Positions 18,569 through 37,272 are shown, counted from the first letter of the stretch. The stretch: DNA of 64,000 nt from Citrobacter sp. MGH106 (GCF_001037495.1 NZ_KQ089823.1:687286-751285); one strand, 5' to 3'. Translations and numbers: made by a program. The notes: generated from the letters alone by a model not told the origin.

Positions 18569-18596
18569 TTGACTCTGAAGCGGGATGGCGTAATAT
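18569..18596 (+). promoter_or_regulatory. rRNA operon promoter P2 (rrnB position)
   Basis: TTGACT (18569-18574), 16 bp, then TAATAT (18591-18596). It lies about 120 bases after P1, as in E. coli rrn operons. Confidence 0.88.
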
Positions 18597-18633
18597 GCAC
18601 ACCCCGCGCCGCTGAGAAAAAGCGAAGCGGCAC

Positions 18634-18645
18634 TGCTCTTTAACA
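18634..18645 (+). promoter_or_regulatory. BoxA antitermination element in the 16S leader
   Basis: TGCTCTTTAACA is the NusB/NusE (S10) boxA RNA site used for ribosomal antitermination. The following leader to 18773 is identical to that of the second operon (59276-59426), including the RNase III stem half before 16S. Confidence 0.92.
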
Positions 18646-18773
18646 ATTTATCAGACAATCTGTGTGGGCACTCAATGATACGGATTCTTAACGTCGCAAG
18701 ACGAAAAATGAATACCAAGTCTCTGAGTGAACACGTAATTCATTACGAAGTTTAATTCACGAGCATCAAACTT

Positions 18774-20315
<1,542 letters not shown>

Positions 20316-20385
20316 CCTTAAAGAACCGTTCCTTGTAGTGTCCACACAGATTGTCTGATGAAAATTAGCAGTAAGAAATCTCTGC

Positions 20386-20462
<77 letters not shown>

Positions 20463-20567
20463 AATTCGCTCCCGCGCTTTGTTGTGCCAAAGCTCGCATA
20501 CTTCAGTATGCTTCGCTTCGCCACGCCGCGCCCGGAAACGAATTGAGGTGAACGAGATGACTTCGAT
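20463..20567 (+). other. Expanded tRNA-Ile / tRNA-Ala spacer with long imperfect hairpin
   Basis: The 105 bases hold nested inverted repeats: AATTCG (20463-20468) with CGAATT (20539-20544) outside and GCATAC-TTCA-GTATGC (20496-20511) at the centre. I recall the E. coli spacer as about 42 bases. It looks like a stem-loop insertion removed during tRNA processing. Confidence 0.6.
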
Positions 20568-20643
20568 GGGGCTATAGCTCAGCTGGGAGAGCGCCTGCTT
20601 TGCACGCAGGAGGTCTGCGGTTCGATCCCGCATAGCTCCACCA
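20568..20643 (+). tRNA. tRNA-Ala (TGC) in the 16S-23S spacer
   Basis: The 76-nt sequence begins GGGGCTATAGCTCAGCTGGG and ends with encoded CCA; anticodon TGC is at 20601-20603. Confidence 0.98.
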
Positions 20644-20850
20644 TTACTTACTGCAAAAATACCAAGAAAACTTCAGAGTGTACCTGAAAAGGTTCACTGC
20701 GAAGTTTCGCTCTTTAAAAATCTGGATCAAGCTGAAAATTGAAACGACACACTGTGTCTGTTCTCCGTAATAAGAACAGATAAATGGTGTGTTCGAGTCT
20801 CTCAAATTTTCGCAAGTCGAAATGTTTTACGAAACATCTTCGGGTTGTGA

Positions 20851-23756
<2,906 letters not shown>

Positions 23757-23845
23757 ACAACGCCGAAGCTGTTTTGGCGAAGAGACGAAATTTCAGCTTG
23801 ATACAGATTAAATTGACATGCGAAAGCGTGTTGATAAACAGAATT

Positions 23846-23965
23846 TGCCTGGCGGCTGTAGCGCGGTGGTCCCACCTGACCCCATGCCGAACTCAGAAGT
23901 GAAACGCCGTAGCGCCGATGGTAGTGTGGGGTCTCCCCATGCGAGAGTAGGGAACTGCCAGGCAT
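23846..23965 (+). rRNA. 5S ribosomal RNA
   Basis: The 120-nt gene runs from TGCCTGGCGGC to GCCAGGCAT with complementary ends, 89 bases after 23S. Confidence 0.98.
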
Positions 23966-23978
23966 CAAATCAGTGAAG

Positions 23979-24006
23979 AAGCCCATCCTGCCGGATGGGC
24001 TTTTTT
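23979..24006 (+). terminator. rRNA operon terminator T1
   Basis: GCCCATCC-TGCC-GGATGGGC is a perfect 8-bp stem followed by six T, 13 bases after 5S. It corresponds to the well-known rrnB T1 position. Confidence 0.95.
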
Positions 24007-24125
24007 GCGTCTGCGGACTGCAGGAAATACTGCCGTCCGGCACAACACAACCACTCTTCCATAACACAAGCCATCCTGCGGCATATGCGGTAAACTAAAC
24101 GCGATTTTGCATCAGGAAAGCGTCT

Positions 24126-25154
24126 ATGAATCACTCCCTTAAAGCCTGGAATACCTTCGGTATCGATCAATATGCTAACGAGCTTGTCTGCGCCGAAAAC
24201 GAGCAACAACTACTTAGTGCCTGGCAATCAGCTAACGCATTACATTATCCAGTACTGATCCTGGGCGAAGGGAGTAATGTCCTGTTCCTTGATTCCTTCC
24301 ATGGTGCGGTAATTATCAACCGCATCAAGGGCATTGAGGTTACAGAACAACCTGACGCGTGGCATTTACATGTGGGGGCTGGTGAAAACTGGCACAACCT
24401 GGTACAGCATACGCTGCAGCTTGGCATGCCGGGGCTGGAAAATCTGGCATTAATTCCCGGTTGCGTTGGCTCTTCACCTATCCAGAATATTGGTGCTTAT
24501 GGCGTAGAGTTACAACGTGTCTGTGAATATGTTGACTGTGTTGAACTGTCCACAGCCAAGCAATTGCGCGTCAATGCCGCAGAATGTCGCTTTGGTTACC
24601 GTGATAGCATCTTCAAACATGAGTACCAGGATCGTTTTGCAATTGTGGCTGTTGGTCTGCGCTTGCCTAAACAATGGCAGCCGGTGTTGACCTACGGTGA
24701 CTTAGCTCGCCTTGATCCTGTTACGGTGACTCCTCTGCAGGTGTTTGAATCCGTCTGCCACATGCGCACAACAAAACTACCTGATCCGAAAGTGCACGGT
24801 AATGCGGGAAGCTTCTTTAAAAACCCGGTTGTTACAGCTGAAGTGGCAAAGATTTTGCTTTCGCAATTCCCCACTGCGCCTCATTATCCTCAGGCGGATG
24901 GTTCCGTAAAACTGGCCGCTGGCTGGCTCATCGATCAGTGCCAGCTAAAAGGTATGCGTATTGGTGGGGCTGCAGTACATCAGCAGCAGGCACTGGTACT
25001 GATTAATGCTGACAATGCAACGAGCCAGGATGTTATTCAGCTTGCACATTATGTCCGTCAAAAAGTAGGTGAAAAATTCAATGTCTGGCTCGAACCGGAA
25101 GTGAGGTTTATTGGACCTCAGGGGGAAGTGAATGCCGTGGAGATTATTACATGA
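24126..25154 (+). CDS. murB: UDP-N-acetylenolpyruvoylglucosamine reductase
   Basis: The 342-residue FAD enzyme reduces UDP-GlcNAc-enolpyruvate to UDP-MurNAc with NADPH, the second committed step of peptidoglycan synthesis. Visible motifs are the FAD-binding [31 protein letters not shown], the catalytic serine region [10 protein letters not shown] and the C-terminal [10 protein letters not shown]. It is a type I MurB as in E. coli. Its stop overlaps the birA start by 4 bases (ATGA), so translation is coupled. Confidence 0.98.
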   Translation: MNHSLKAWNTFGIDQYANELVCAENEQQLLSAWQSANALHYPVLILGEGSNVLFLDSFHGAVIINRIKGIEVTEQPDAWHLHVGAGENWHNLVQHTLQLGMPGLENLALIPGCVGSSPIQNIGAYGVELQRVCEYVDCVELSTAKQLRVNAAECRFGYRDSIFKHEYQDRFAIVAVGLRLPKQWQPVLTYGDLARLDPVTVTPLQVFESVCHMRTTKLPDPKVHGNAGSFFKNPVVTAEVAKILLSQFPTAPHYPQADGSVKLAAGWLIDQCQLKGMRIGGAAVHQQQALVLINADNATSQDVIQLAHYVRQKVGEKFNVWLEPEVRFIGPQGEVNAVEIIT

Positions 25155-26113
25155 AGGATAATACCGTACCCCTGACGCTCATCTCGTTATTAGCAGATGG
25201 TGAATTTCATTCAGGCGAACAGCTTGGTGAAAAACTTGGAATGAGTCGTGCGGCTATCAATAAACACGTTCAGACATTGCGCGACTGGGGTGTTGATGTA
25301 TTTACTGTTCCTGGTAAAGGATACAGCCTACCGGAGCCTATCCAGCTGTTGGATTCAGCACTTATTCATTCCCAGCTGAATAGCGGAAATGTAACCGTCT
25401 TACCCGTTATCGATTCAACCAACCAATATCTGCTGGACCGAATTAGCCAACTGGAGTCAGGCGATGCCTGTGTCGCTGAATATCAGCAGGCCGGGCGTGG
25501 ACGTCGCGGGCGAAAATGGTTTTCGCCGTTTGGCGCTAACCTGTATCTGTCAATGTTCTGGCGTCTGGAGCAGGGGCCGGCAGCAGCAATTGGCCTGAGT
25601 CTGGTTATTGGTATCGTCATGGCAGAGGTTTTACGCGATCTGGGTGCTGATCAGGTTCGTGTGAAATGGCCTAACGATCTCTATCTGCTCGACCGGAAAC
25701 TGGCGGGCATTCTGGTTGAACTCACTGGTAAGACGGGCGATGCAGCGCAGATTGTTATTGGTGCAGGTATTAACATGGCCATGCGCCGGGTCGAAGAGGA
25801 TGTGGTAAATCAAGGATGGATTAACCTCCAGGAAGCCGGAATTAACATTGACCGCAATACACTTGCTGCCCGGCTGATCCGTGATCTACGTGCTGCGCTG
25901 GTACTGTTTGAGCAAGAGGGATTAGCGCCTTATCTGTCCCGTTGGAAAAAACTGGATAACTTTATCAATCGGCCCGTTAAGCTGATTATCGGGGATAAAG
26001 AAATATTTGGTATATCCAGGGGAATAGATGCGCAAGGCGCACTATTGCTTGAGCAAGATGGTGTGATAAAACCATGGATGGGCGGAGAAATATCACTCAG
26101 AAGTGCAGAATAA
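25151..26113 (+). CDS. birA: Biotin-protein ligase / biotin operon repressor
   Basis: The 320-residue bifunctional protein (E. coli 321) biotinylates the AccB subunit of acetyl-CoA carboxylase and, as biotinyl-AMP-bound dimer, represses the bio operon. The N-terminal winged HTH ([22 protein letters not shown]) is followed by the catalytic domain with the biotinyl-AMP loop GRGRRGRKW near residue 115 and the KWPNDLY motif. The start overlaps murB by 4 bases. Confidence 0.98.
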   Translation: MKDNTVPLTLISLLADGEFHSGEQLGEKLGMSRAAINKHVQTLRDWGVDVFTVPGKGYSLPEPIQLLDSALIHSQLNSGNVTVLPVIDSTNQYLLDRISQLESGDACVAEYQQAGRGRRGRKWFSPFGANLYLSMFWRLEQGPAAAIGLSLVIGIVMAEVLRDLGADQVRVKWPNDLYLLDRKLAGILVELTGKTGDAAQIVIGAGINMAMRRVEEDVVNQGWINLQEAGINIDRNTLAARLIRDLRAALVLFEQEGLAPYLSRWKKLDNFINRPVKLIIGDKEIFGISRGIDAQGALLLEQDGVIKPWMGGEISLRSAE

Positions 26114-26115
26114 TA

Positions 26116-26146
26116 AAAAGGGGAGCCGTTGCTCCCCCTTTTTTAT
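26116..26146. terminator. Bidirectional terminator between birA and coaA
   Basis: AAAAAGGGGAGC-CGTT-GCTCCCCCTTTTTT pairs over about 11 bp with A-runs and T-runs on both sides, so it can end birA rightward and coaA leftward. Confidence 0.92.
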
Positions 26147-27096
26147 TATTTTCGTAGTCTGACTTGCTCAACGGCATGGTTGCCACTTTTAGTCATAATC
26201 AAGCTGGCACGCTCACGCGTAGGTAATATATTTTGCTTTAAATTCAGCCAGTTAATTTCTTTCCAAAGAGAGGTGGCCGTATTAATGGCCTCATCTTCTG
26301 ATAATTTCGCATAGTTATGGAAATAAGAATCCGGATTGGTAAATGCCCCTTCGCGGAATTTCAGGAAACGGTTGATATACCACGTCTGGAGTAATTCTTC
26401 TGGCGCGTCCACGTAAATAGAGAAATCGACAAAGTCAGAAACAAATACATGATGTGGATCGTGAGGATAATCCATCCCGCTTTGTAATACATTTAATCCT
26501 TCGAGGATCAATATATCGGGCTGTGCGACAGTTTTGTCACCATCAGGAATCACGTCATAAATTAGATGTGAATAGACCGGGGCCGTGACGTTTGGTACAC
26601 CTGATTTAATATCGGAAACGAATTTTACCAGACGATGCATATCATAGGACTCAGGGAAGCCTTTCTTCTTCATTAGTCCACGATCTTTCAACACCTGATT
26701 GGGGTGAAGAAAGCCATCGGTAGTAATCAACTCAACCTTGCGATGCTCTGGCCAGCGACTCAACAATGCCTGCAGGACACGCGCAGTCGTACTTTTACCA
26801 ACCGCGACACTGCCAGCAATACTGATGATATAAGGAATACGTTCGCCGTTAGTGCCCAGGAATTGCTCCAGAACAGCCTGGCGGCGCAGATTTGAACTGA
26901 TATAAAAATTTAGTAAACGCGACAGAGGCAAATAAATTTCGGCAACTTCTTCCAGCGACAGGTCTTCATTAATGCCTTTCAGACGAGCAATCTCGTCCTC
27001 GGTCAGAGTCATTGGCACGGAATCACGAAGCGCAGCCCACTGGTTGCGATCAAACTGTAGGTAAGGCGTCATTAACGCTTGCTCTTTTATACTCAT
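26146..27096 (-). CDS. coaA: Pantothenate kinase (type I)
   Basis: The 316-residue enzyme phosphorylates pantothenate, the first and feedback-controlled step of coenzyme A synthesis. The P-loop GSVAVGKST is near residue 95, followed by TTDGFLHPN and the substrate lid region. The start [19 protein letters not shown] at 27096 matches E. coli; two extra in-frame codons (MR) upstream are ignored. It is read away from the tRNA-tufB operon. Confidence 0.97.
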   Translation of the reverse strand: MSIKEQALMTPYLQFDRNQWAALRDSVPMTLTEDEIARLKGINEDLSLEEVAEIYLPLSRLLNFYISSNLRRQAVLEQFLGTNGERIPYIISIAGSVAVGKSTTARVLQALLSRWPEHRKVELITTDGFLHPNQVLKDRGLMKKKGFPESYDMHRLVKFVSDIKSGVPNVTAPVYSHLIYDVIPDGDKTVAQPDILILEGLNVLQSGMDYPHDPHHVFVSDFVDFSIYVDAPEELLQTWYINRFLKFREGAFTNPDSYFHNYAKLSEDEAINTATSLWKEINWLNLKQNILPTRERASLIMTKSGNHAVEQVRLRK

Positions 27097-27485
27097 ACGC
27101 ATGGTCTGGCTGTCATTGCTGTATCAGGTCAGTGGTAAAAACGAATCATCCCCGGCACGCAATGGCACGTCACATTTCAGTTAATTTGGACAATGGGCAG
27201 GAGGGTAACACCAGATGGGGGCGAATAATAAGAAAAAATCATCACCTGAAAAGCAATGTGACGGGCATTCCATATATATAAAGATGCACTTTCTGTCTGC
27301 AGGTAAACACGCTGTGAAGCAAAATGCCTCCATTAAAGGGTAACGACCGCTGGAAATTTGCTCAATCCACAGTGCGAATAGATTATTTATCGGTCGTATA
27401 GTGCAAAATGTGAGCGATAGAACATTTTATGCAATTTTTTAGTTGCATGCGCACGCAGGTCTCCATAAAATGCGCGCTACTTGAT
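27097..27485. promoter_or_regulatory. coaA / thrU intergenic region
   Basis: This gap holds the promoter of the tRNA-tufB operon (27443-27471), AT-rich upstream sequence where FIS binds in E. coli, and presumably the coaA promoter on the other strand, which I could not pin down. No gene is seen. Confidence 0.6.
27443..27471 (+). promoter_or_regulatory. Promoter of the thrU-tyrU-glyT-thrT-tufB operon
   Basis: TTGCAT (27443-27448), 17 bp, TAAAAT (27466-27471), then the GC-rich discriminator GCGCGC typical of stringently controlled stable-RNA promoters, 14 bases before thrU. Confidence 0.88.
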
Positions 27486-27561
<76 letters not shown>

Positions 27562-27569
27562 TCAAGTCC

Positions 27570-27654
<85 letters not shown>

Positions 27655-27767
27655 CTTTCTGGCAGCGTTATCGCCGCCTGAGTTGGTTAAAAAATTAATC
27701 AGCTCGTACGAAGAAGAGAGAATCTCTTTTTTGTTACAGAAAGAACTGGGTAGCCGAGTTTCAGGAT

Positions 27768-27842
<75 letters not shown>

Positions 27843-27847
27843 GACGT

Positions 27848-27923
27848 GCTGATATGGCTCAGTTGGTAGAGCGCACCCTTGGTAAGGGTGAGGTCCCCAG
27901 TTCGACTCTGGGTATCAGCACCA
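27848..27923 (+). tRNA. thrT: tRNA-Thr (GGT)
   Basis: 76 nt from GCTGATATGGCTCAG to encoded CCA; anticodon GGT at 27881-27883, 5 bases after glyT. Confidence 0.98.
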
Positions 27924-28005
27924 CTTCACTTCTCCTTCCCGTTTCTCTCTGTTTACTTTTAAAAGCATTCAACAGCTCAGGTATATTGCCTGGTTGATGT
28001 GGTGA

Positions 28006-29226
<1,221 letters not shown>

Positions 29227-29256
29227 TTGCCGATAACATTTGACGCAATGCGCAAT

Positions 29257-29283
29257 AAAAGGGCATCATTTGATGCCCTTTTT
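29257..29283 (+). terminator. tufB terminator
   Basis: AAAAGGGCATCA-TT-TGATGCCCTTTTT forms a strong stem with a T-run 31 bases after the tufB stop. Confidence 0.93.
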
Positions 29284-29455
29284 GCACGCTTTCACACCAG
29301 AACCTGGCTCATCAGTGATTTTTTTTGTCATAATCATTGCTGAGACAGGCTCTGAAGAGGGCGTTTAGTCCGAAACGCACCAGAGCATTTCGGTTTGGAT
29401 CGCCTCGCTTACGCGGGGTGAAAATGTTTGTAGAATACTTCTGACAGGTTGGTTT

Positions 29456-29839
29456 ATGAGTGCGAATACCGAAGCTCAAGGAAGCGGGCGCGGCCTGGAA
29501 GCGATGAAGTGGGTTGTTGTCGCTGTATTGCTGCTTGTAGCTATCGTTGGCAACTACCTCTATCGTGACATGATGTTGCCGCTGCGTGCGCTGGCCGTAG
29601 TGATTCTGATTGCTGCAGCGGGTGGTGTCGCGCTGTTGACAACAAAAGGTAAAGCGACCGTTGCTTTTGCCCGTGAAGCGAGAACCGAAGTCCGTAAGGT
29701 CATTTGGCCGACTCGCCAGGAAACATTGCACACCACGCTGATTGTGGCTGCGGTTACCGCAGTAATGTCACTGATCCTGTGGGGACTGGATGGTATTCTG
29801 GTTCGCCTGGTATCCTTTATCACTGGCCTGAGGTTCTAA
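29456..29839 (+). CDS. secE: Preprotein translocase subunit SecE
   Basis: The 127-residue inner-membrane protein has three hydrophobic helices, as in E. coli: about residues 19-36 and 45-63, then the conserved amphipathic [17 protein letters not shown] followed by the last helix. It clamps SecY in the SecYEG channel. It begins the secE-nusG operon; nusG starts one base after its stop. Confidence 0.98.
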   Translation: MSANTEAQGSGRGLEAMKWVVVAVLLLVAIVGNYLYRDMMLPLRALAVVILIAAAGGVALLTTKGKATVAFAREARTEVRKVIWPTRQETLHTTLIVAAVTAVMSLILWGLDGILVRLVSFITGLRF

Positions 29840-29840
29840 G

Positions 29841-30386
29841 ATGTCTGAAGCCCCTAAAAAGCGCTGGTACGTCGTTCAGGCGTTTTCCGGTTTTGAAGGT
29901 CGCGTAGCTACATCGCTGCGTGAATATATCAAGTTACAAAATATGGAAGAGTTGTTTGGCGAAGTCATGGTGCCGACCGAAGAAGTGGTCGAAATCCGTG
30001 GTGGCCAGCGTCGTAAAAGCGAACGCAAATTCTTCCCGGGCTATGTACTGGTCCAGATGGTGATGAACGATGCAAGCTGGCACCTGGTGCGCAGTGTGCC
30101 GCGTGTGATGGGCTTTATCGGCGGTACATCTGACCGTCCGGCGCCAATCAGCGACAAAGAAGTTGATGCGATCATGAACCGTCTGCAGCAGGTTGGTGAT
30201 AAACCGCGTCCGAAAACGATGTTCGAGCCGGGTGAAATGGTTCGCGTTAGTGACGGTCCGTTTGCTGACTTTAACGGTGTTGTTGAAGAAGTCGATTACG
30301 AGAAGTCTCGTCTGAAAGTTTCTGTTTCTATCTTCGGTCGTGCGACTCCGGTTGAACTGGACTTCGCTCAGGTTGAAAAAGCCTAA
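29841..30386 (+). CDS. nusG: Transcription elongation factor NusG
   Basis: The 181-residue protein has the NGN domain ([20 protein letters not shown]) that binds RNA polymerase and a C-terminal KOW domain ([21 protein letters not shown]) that binds Rho or ribosomal protein S10. It links transcription to termination or translation. The length and sequence match E. coli. Confidence 0.99.
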   Translation: MSEAPKKRWYVVQAFSGFEGRVATSLREYIKLQNMEELFGEVMVPTEEVVEIRGGQRRKSERKFFPGYVLVQMVMNDASWHLVRSVPRVMGFIGGTSDRPAPISDKEVDAIMNRLQQVGDKPRPKTMFEPGEMVRVSDGPFADFNGVVEEVDYEKSRLKVSVSIFGRATPVELDFAQVEKA

Positions 30387-30417
30387 CACGTCGATCAAAA
30401 AAGCGGCGATTTAATCG

Positions 30418-30446
30418 TTGCACAAGGCGCGAGATTGGAATACAAT
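30418..30446 (+). promoter_or_regulatory. Promoter of rplK-rplA (PL11)
   Basis: TTGCAC (30418-30423), 17 bp, TACAAT (30441-30446). The spacer contains the left arm of the nusG terminator hairpin and the -10 lies in its loop. Confidence 0.85.
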
Positions 30447-30463
30447 TTCGCGCCTTTTGTTTT
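30424..30463 (+). terminator. secE-nusG terminator overlapping PL11
   Basis: AAGGCGCGA (30424-30432) pairs with TCGCGCCTT (30448-30456), followed by TTGTTTTT. The 15-nt loop holds the -10 of the next promoter. Confidence 0.8.
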
Positions 30464-30511
30464 TATGGATAGCATCCGTAAAACGAATTTTATCACGGGG
30501 AGCCTCTCTGA

Positions 30512-31681
<1,170 letters not shown>

Positions 31682-31974
31682 GATTAGCTTTACGTGGGCG
31701 GTGAATTTGTCTACAATTCTACCCCCACGTTTGCTAACGAAAGTTAGCAAATAAACAGATTTGTTCGTTGGAGCCTGGCCTATCCAGGCCTCCGTCGAAG
31801 ACCGCAGGTGTTTCGTAAGAAGCTTAATGCCCTGCGTAGACGGTGACAGAACGCTAAGATTATTTCTGATACTCTGGCTTGTTTCTGCTCACCGTATTTA
31901 GACGCTCTGTCCGTTGGGAAGAGTGAAGTGAGTTCCGGAACATGAGTTCCGGCAAACATCCAGGAGCAAAGCTA
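31682..31974 (+). promoter_or_regulatory. rplJ leader: promoter PL10 and L10-L7/L12 control RNA
   Basis: A promoter TTTACG (31689-31694), 17 bp, TACAAT (31712-31717) opens the gap. The following RNA (GGAGCCTGGCCTATCCAGG, GACCGCAGGTGTTTCG, CCTGCGTAGACGGTGACAG) matches the E. coli rplJ leader, where the L10-(L7/L12)4 complex binds and shuts off translation of rplJL. No gene is present. Confidence 0.9.
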
Positions 31975-32472
31975 ATGGCTTTAAATCTTCAAGACAAACA
32001 AGCGATTGTTGCTGAAGTCAGCGAAGTAGCCAAAGGCGCGCTGTCTGCAGTAGTTGCGGATTCCCGTGGCGTAACTGTAGACAAAATGACTGAACTGCGT
32101 AAAGCAGGTCGCGAAGCCGGCGTATACATGCGTGTTGTTCGTAACACCCTGCTGCGCCGTGTTGTTGAAGGTACTCAGTTTGAGTGCCTGAAAGACGCGT
32201 TCGTTGGTCCGACCCTGATTGCATATTCTATGGAACACCCGGGCGCAGCTGCTCGTCTGTTCAAAGATTTCGCGAAAGCGAATGCAAAATTTGAGGTCAA
32301 AGCCGCAGCCTTTGAAGGTGAATTGATCCCGGCATCGCAAATCGATCGCCTGGCAACTCTGCCGACCTACGAAGAAGCAATTGCACGCCTGATGGCAACC
32401 ATGAAAGAAGCTTCGGCTGGCAAACTGGTTCGCACTCTGGCTGCTGTTCGCGATGCGAAAGAAGCTGCTTAA
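31975..32472 (+). CDS. rplJ: 50S ribosomal protein L10
   Basis: From the ATG at 31975 (RBS CCAGGAG) the protein has 165 residues as in E. coli ([21 protein letters not shown]); the in-frame ATG at 31942 lies in the control leader. L10 is the base of the L7/L12 stalk and the autogenous translational repressor of this operon. Confidence 0.98.
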   Translation: MALNLQDKQAIVAEVSEVAKGALSAVVADSRGVTVDKMTELRKAGREAGVYMRVVRNTLLRRVVEGTQFECLKDAFVGPTLIAYSMEHPGAAARLFKDFAKANAKFEVKAAAFEGELIPASQIDRLATLPTYEEAIARLMATMKEASAGKLVRTLAAVRDAKEAA

Positions 32473-32538
32473 TCGCAGTTATCTTTATCAAGCATCTGCT
32501 TACGTATAAACTTATTCTGATTTTCAGGAACAATTTAA

Positions 32539-32904
<366 letters not shown>

Positions 32905-32943
32905 GCCAACTTTTCTGGTTGCAGCCTAAGCAATTAGGCTGAT

Positions 32944-32974
32944 GGCTGGTGACTTTTTAGTCACCAGCCTTTTT
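32944..32974 (+). terminator. rplL-rpoB transcription attenuator
   Basis: GGCTGGTGAC-TTTTTA-GTCACCAGCC is a perfect 10-bp stem with a T-run, 40 bases after rplL. In E. coli this partial terminator lets only a fraction of transcripts enter rpoBC; an RNase III site follows before rpoB. The rest of the gap to 33224 shows no gene. Confidence 0.92.
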
Positions 32975-33224
32975 GCGCTGTAAGGCGCCAGTAGCATTTC
33001 ACACTGTTTGACTACTGCTGTGCCTTTCAATGCTTGTTTCTATCGACGCCTTAATATACTGCGACAGAGCGTTAGTTCTGTGTAAATCGCAATGAAATGG
33101 TTTAAGCGTGATAGCAACAGGCATTGCGGAAAGTATTCGATTTTCCGGTCAACAAAATAGTGTTGCACAAACTGTCCCTTCGTCGGACAGATGGGTCGAC
33201 TTGTCAGCGAGCTGAGGAACCCTA

Positions 33225-36200
33225 ATGGTTTACTCCTATACCGAGAAAAAACGTATTCGTAAGGATTTTGGTAAACGTCCACAAGTGTTGGACATACCTT
33301 ATCTCCTTTCTATCCAGCTTGACTCGTTTCAGAAGTTCATCGAGCAAGATCCTGAAGGGCAGTATGGTCTGGAAGCAGCTTTCCGTTCCGTTTTCCCGAT
33401 TCAGAGCTATAGCGGTAACTCCGAGCTGCAATACGTCAGCTATCGCCTTGGCGAACCGGTGTTTGACGTTCAGGAATGTCAGATTCGTGGCGTGACCTAT
33501 TCCGCACCGCTGCGCGTAAAACTGCGTCTGGTGATCTACGAGCGCGAAGCGCCGGAAGGCACCGTAAAAGACATTAAAGAACAAGAAGTCTACATGGGCG
33601 AAATTCCGCTCATGACTGACAACGGTACCTTTGTAATCAACGGTACTGAACGTGTTATCGTTTCTCAGCTGCACCGTAGTCCTGGCGTCTTCTTTGACTC
33701 CGACAAAGGTAAAACCCACTCTTCGGGTAAAGTGCTGTATAACGCGCGCATCATTCCTTACCGTGGTTCCTGGCTGGACTTCGAATTCGATCCGAAGGAC
33801 AACCTGTTCGTACGTATTGACCGTCGCCGCAAACTGCCTGCGACCATTATTCTGCGTGCGCTGAACTACACCACTGAGCAGATTCTGGATCTGTTCTTTG
33901 AAAAAGTCGTCTTTGAGATCCGCGACAATAAGTTGCAGATGGAACTGGTGCCGGAACGCCTGCGTGGTGAAACCGCCTCCTTTGACATCGAAGCTAACGG
34001 CAAAATCTACGTCGAAAAAGGCCGTCGCATCACTGCGCGCCACATTCGCCAGCTGGAAAAAGACGATATCAAACATATCGAAGTTCCGGTTGAGTACATT
34101 GCTGGTAAAGTTGCGTCTAAAGACTACGTTGATGAATCCACTGGCGAGCTGATCTGCGCAGCTAACATGGAGCTGAGCTTGGATCTGCTGGCTAAGCTGA
34201 GCCAGTCTGGTCACAAGCGTATCGAAACGCTGTTCACTAACGATCTGGACCACGGTCCGTACATTTCTGAAACTGTACGCGTCGACCCAACAAACGATCG
34301 TCTGAGCGCACTGGTAGAAATCTACCGCATGATGCGTCCTGGTGAGCCGCCGACTCGTGAAGCTGCTGAAAGCCTGTTCGAGAACCTGTTCTTCTCCGAA
34401 GACCGCTATGATCTCTCTGCGGTTGGTCGTATGAAGTTCAACCGTTCTCTGCTGCGCGACGAAATCGAAGGTTCTGGCATCCTGAGCAAAGACGACATCA
34501 TTGACGTGATGAAGAAGCTCATCGATATCCGTAACGGTAAAGGCGAAGTCGATGATATCGACCACCTCGGTAACCGTCGTATCCGTTCCGTAGGCGAAAT
34601 GGCGGAAAACCAGTTCCGCGTTGGCCTGGTACGTGTAGAGCGTGCGGTGAAAGAGCGTCTGTCTCTGGGCGATCTGGATACCCTGATGCCTCAGGATATG
34701 ATCAACGCCAAACCGATTTCTGCAGCAGTGAAAGAGTTCTTTGGTTCCAGCCAGCTGTCTCAGTTTATGGACCAGAACAACCCGCTGTCTGAGATTACGC
34801 ACAAACGTCGTATCTCTGCACTCGGCCCAGGCGGTCTGACCCGTGAACGTGCAGGCTTCGAAGTTCGAGACGTACACCCGACTCACTATGGTCGCGTATG
34901 CCCAATCGAAACGCCTGAAGGTCCGAACATCGGTCTGATCAACTCCCTGTCCGTGTACGCACAGACTAACGAATACGGTTTCCTTGAGACTCCGTACCGT
35001 AAAGTGACCGACGGTGTTGTAACTGACGAAATTCATTACCTGTCTGCTATCGAAGAAGGCAACTACGTTATCGCTCAGGCGAACTCCAACCTGGATGACG
35101 AAGGCCACTTTGTAGAAGACCTGGTAACTTGTCGTAGCAAAGGCGAATCCAGCTTGTTCAGCCGCGACCAGGTTGACTACATGGACGTATCCACCCAACA
35201 GGTGGTTTCCGTCGGTGCGTCCCTGATCCCGTTCCTGGAACACGATGACGCCAACCGTGCATTGATGGGTGCGAACATGCAACGTCAGGCCGTTCCAACT
35301 CTGCGCGCTGATAAGCCGCTGGTTGGTACCGGTATGGAACGTGCTGTTGCCGTTGACTCCGGTGTTACTGCAGTTGCTAAACGTGGCGGTACCGTTCAGT
35401 ACGTGGATGCTTCCCGTATCGTTATCAAAGTTAACGAAGACGAGATGTACCCGGGCGAAGCAGGTATCGACATTTATAACCTGACCAAATACACCCGTTC
35501 TAACCAGAACACCTGTATCAACCAAATGCCTTGTGTGTCCCTGGGTGAGCCGGTCGAACGTGGTGATGTACTGGCAGACGGTCCGTCCACCGACCTCGGT
35601 GAACTGGCGCTCGGTCAGAACATGCGCGTCGCGTTCATGCCGTGGAACGGCTATAACTTCGAAGACTCCATCCTCGTTTCCGAGCGTGTTGTTCAGGAAG
35701 ACCGTTTCACCACCATCCATATTCAGGAACTGGCATGTGTGTCCCGTGACACCAAGCTGGGGCCGGAAGAGATCACCGCTGACATCCCGAACGTGGGTGA
35801 AGCTGCGCTCTCCAAACTGGATGAGTCCGGTATCGTTTACATTGGTGCAGAAGTGACCGGTGGCGACATTCTGGTTGGTAAGGTAACGCCGAAAGGTGAA
35901 ACCCAGCTGACGCCAGAAGAGAAGCTGCTGCGTGCGATCTTCGGTGAGAAAGCGTCTGATGTTAAAGACTCTTCTCTGCGCGTACCAAACGGTGTTTCCG
36001 GTACGATTATCGACGTTCAGGTCTTTACTCGCGATGGCGTAGAGAAAGACAAACGTGCGCTGGAAATCGAAGAGATGCAGCTGAAACAGGCTAAGAAAGA
36101 CCTGTCTGAAGAACTGCAGATCCTCGAAGCTGGCCTGTTCAGTCGTATCTACGCGGTGCTGGTTGCCGGTGGCGTTGAAGCTGAGAAGCTCGACAAACTG

Positions 36201-37253
36201 CCTCGCGATCGCTGGCTGGAACTCGGCTTGACCGACGAAGAGAAACAAAATCAGCTGGAACAGCTGGCTGAGCAGTACGACGAACTGAAACACGAGTTCG
36301 AGAAAAAACTCGAAGCGAAACGCCGTAAAATCACTCAGGGCGACGATCTGGCACCAGGCGTGCTGAAGATTGTTAAGGTGTATCTGGCGGTTAAACGTCG
36401 GATCCAGCCTGGTGATAAGATGGCAGGTCGTCACGGTAACAAGGGTGTAATTTCTAAGATCAACCCGATCGAAGATATGCCTCATGATGCTAACGGTACG
36501 CCGGTAGACATCGTGCTGAACCCGCTGGGCGTACCATCTCGTATGAACATCGGTCAGATTCTGGAAACCCACCTGGGTATGGCTGCGAAAGGTATTGGCG
36601 ATAAGATCAACGCCATGCTGAAACAGCAGCAAGAAGTCGCGAAACTGCGCGAGTTCATCCAGCGTGCCTATGATCTGGGTGCCGACGTTCGTCAGAAAGT
36701 TGACCTGAGTACCTTCAGCGATGAAGAAGTTCTGCGTCTGGCTGAAAACCTGAAAAAAGGTATGCCGATCGCAACGCCGGTCTTCGACGGTGCGAAAGAG
36801 TCTGAAATCAAGGAACTGTTACAGCTGGGTGGCCTGCCGACTTCCGGTCAGATCACACTGTTCGACGGTCGTACCGGTGAGCAATTCGAGCGCCAGGTTA
36901 CCGTTGGCTACATGTACATGCTGAAACTGAACCACCTGGTTGATGACAAGATGCATGCGCGTTCTACCGGTTCTTACAGCCTGGTTACTCAGCAGCCGCT
37001 GGGTGGTAAGGCTCAGTTCGGTGGTCAGCGCTTCGGGGAGATGGAAGTGTGGGCGCTGGAAGCATATGGCGCAGCATACACCCTGCAGGAAATGCTCACC
37101 GTTAAGTCTGATGACGTAAATGGTCGTACCAAGATGTATAAAAACATCGTGGACGGCAACCATCAGATGGAACCAGGCATGCCGGAATCCTTCAACGTAT
37201 TGTTGAAAGAGATTCGTTCGCTGGGTATCAACATCGAGCTGGAAGACGAGTAA
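33225..37253 (+). CDS. rpoB: RNA polymerase beta subunit
   Basis: The 1342-residue subunit has the exact E. coli length. The rifampicin pocket ([20 protein letters not shown] and the following [10 protein letters not shown]) is wild type at the usual resistance positions D516, H526 and S531. The flap, the switch region ([21 protein letters not shown]) and the C-terminal clamp anchor are intact. A 1136-codon open frame on the opposite strand is a codon-bias shadow. Confidence 0.99.
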   Translation: MVYSYTEKKRIRKDFGKRPQVLDIPYLLSIQLDSFQKFIEQDPEGQYGLEAAFRSVFPIQSYSGNSELQYVSYRLGEPVFDVQECQIRGVTYSAPLRVKLRLVIYEREAPEGTVKDIKEQEVYMGEIPLMTDNGTFVINGTERVIVSQLHRSPGVFFDSDKGKTHSSGKVLYNARIIPYRGSWLDFEFDPKDNLFVRIDRRRKLPATIILRALNYTTEQILDLFFEKVVFEIRDNKLQMELVPERLRGETASFDIEANGKIYVEKGRRITARHIRQLEKDDIKHIEVPVEYIAGKVASKDYVDESTGELICAANMELSLDLLAKLSQSGHKRIETLFTNDLDHGPYISETVRVDPTNDRLSALVEIYRMMRPGEPPTREAAESLFENLFFSEDRYDLSAVGRMKFNRSLLRDEIEGSGILSKDDIIDVMKKLIDIRNGKGEVDDIDHLGNRRIRSVGEMAENQFRVGLVRVERAVKERLSLGDLDTLMPQDMINAKPISAAVKEFFGSSQLSQFMDQNNPLSEITHKRRISALGPGGLTRERAGFEVRDVHPTHYGRVCPIETPEGPNIGLINSLSVYAQTNEYGFLETPYRKVTDGVVTDEIHYLSAIEEGNYVIAQANSNLDDEGHFVEDLVTCRSKGESSLFSRDQVDYMDVSTQQVVSVGASLIPFLEHDDANRALMGANMQRQAVPTLRADKPLVGTGMERAVAVDSGVTAVAKRGGTVQYVDASRIVIKVNEDEMYPGEAGIDIYNLTKYTRSNQNTCINQMPCVSLGEPVERGDVLADGPSTDLGELALGQNMRVAFMPWNGYNFEDSILVSERVVQEDRFTTIHIQELACVSRDTKLGPEEITADIPNVGEAALSKLDESGIVYIGAEVTGGDILVGKVTPKGETQLTPEEKLLRAIFGEKASDVKDSSLRVPNGVSGTIIDVQVFTRDGVEKDKRALEIEEMQLKQAKKDLSEELQILEAGLFSRIYAVLVAGGVEAEKLDKLPRDRWLELGLTDEEKQNQLEQLAEQYDELKHEFEKKLEAKRRKITQGDDLAPGVLKIVKVYLAVKRRIQPGDKMAGRHGNKGVISKINPIEDMPHDANGTPVDIVLNPLGVPSRMNIGQILETHLGMAAKGIGDKINAMLKQQQEVAKLREFIQRAYDLGADVRQKVDLSTFSDEEVLRLAENLKKGMPIATPVFDGAKESEIKELLQLGGLPTSGQITLFDGRTGEQFERQVTVGYMYMLKLNHLVDDKMHARSTGSYSLVTQQPLGGKAQFGGQRFGEMEVWALEAYGAAYTLQEMLTVKSDDVNGRTKMYKNIVDGNHQMEPGMPESFNVLLKEIRSLGINIELEDE

Positions 37254-37272
37254 CTCTCGCTCATACAGGTCA

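Noticed and set aside
33222..36632. 1136-codon open frame antisense to rpoB
   Set aside because: It mirrors rpoB codon by codon; strong codon bias removes stop codons in the opposite frame. No ribosome site, no recognisable domain.
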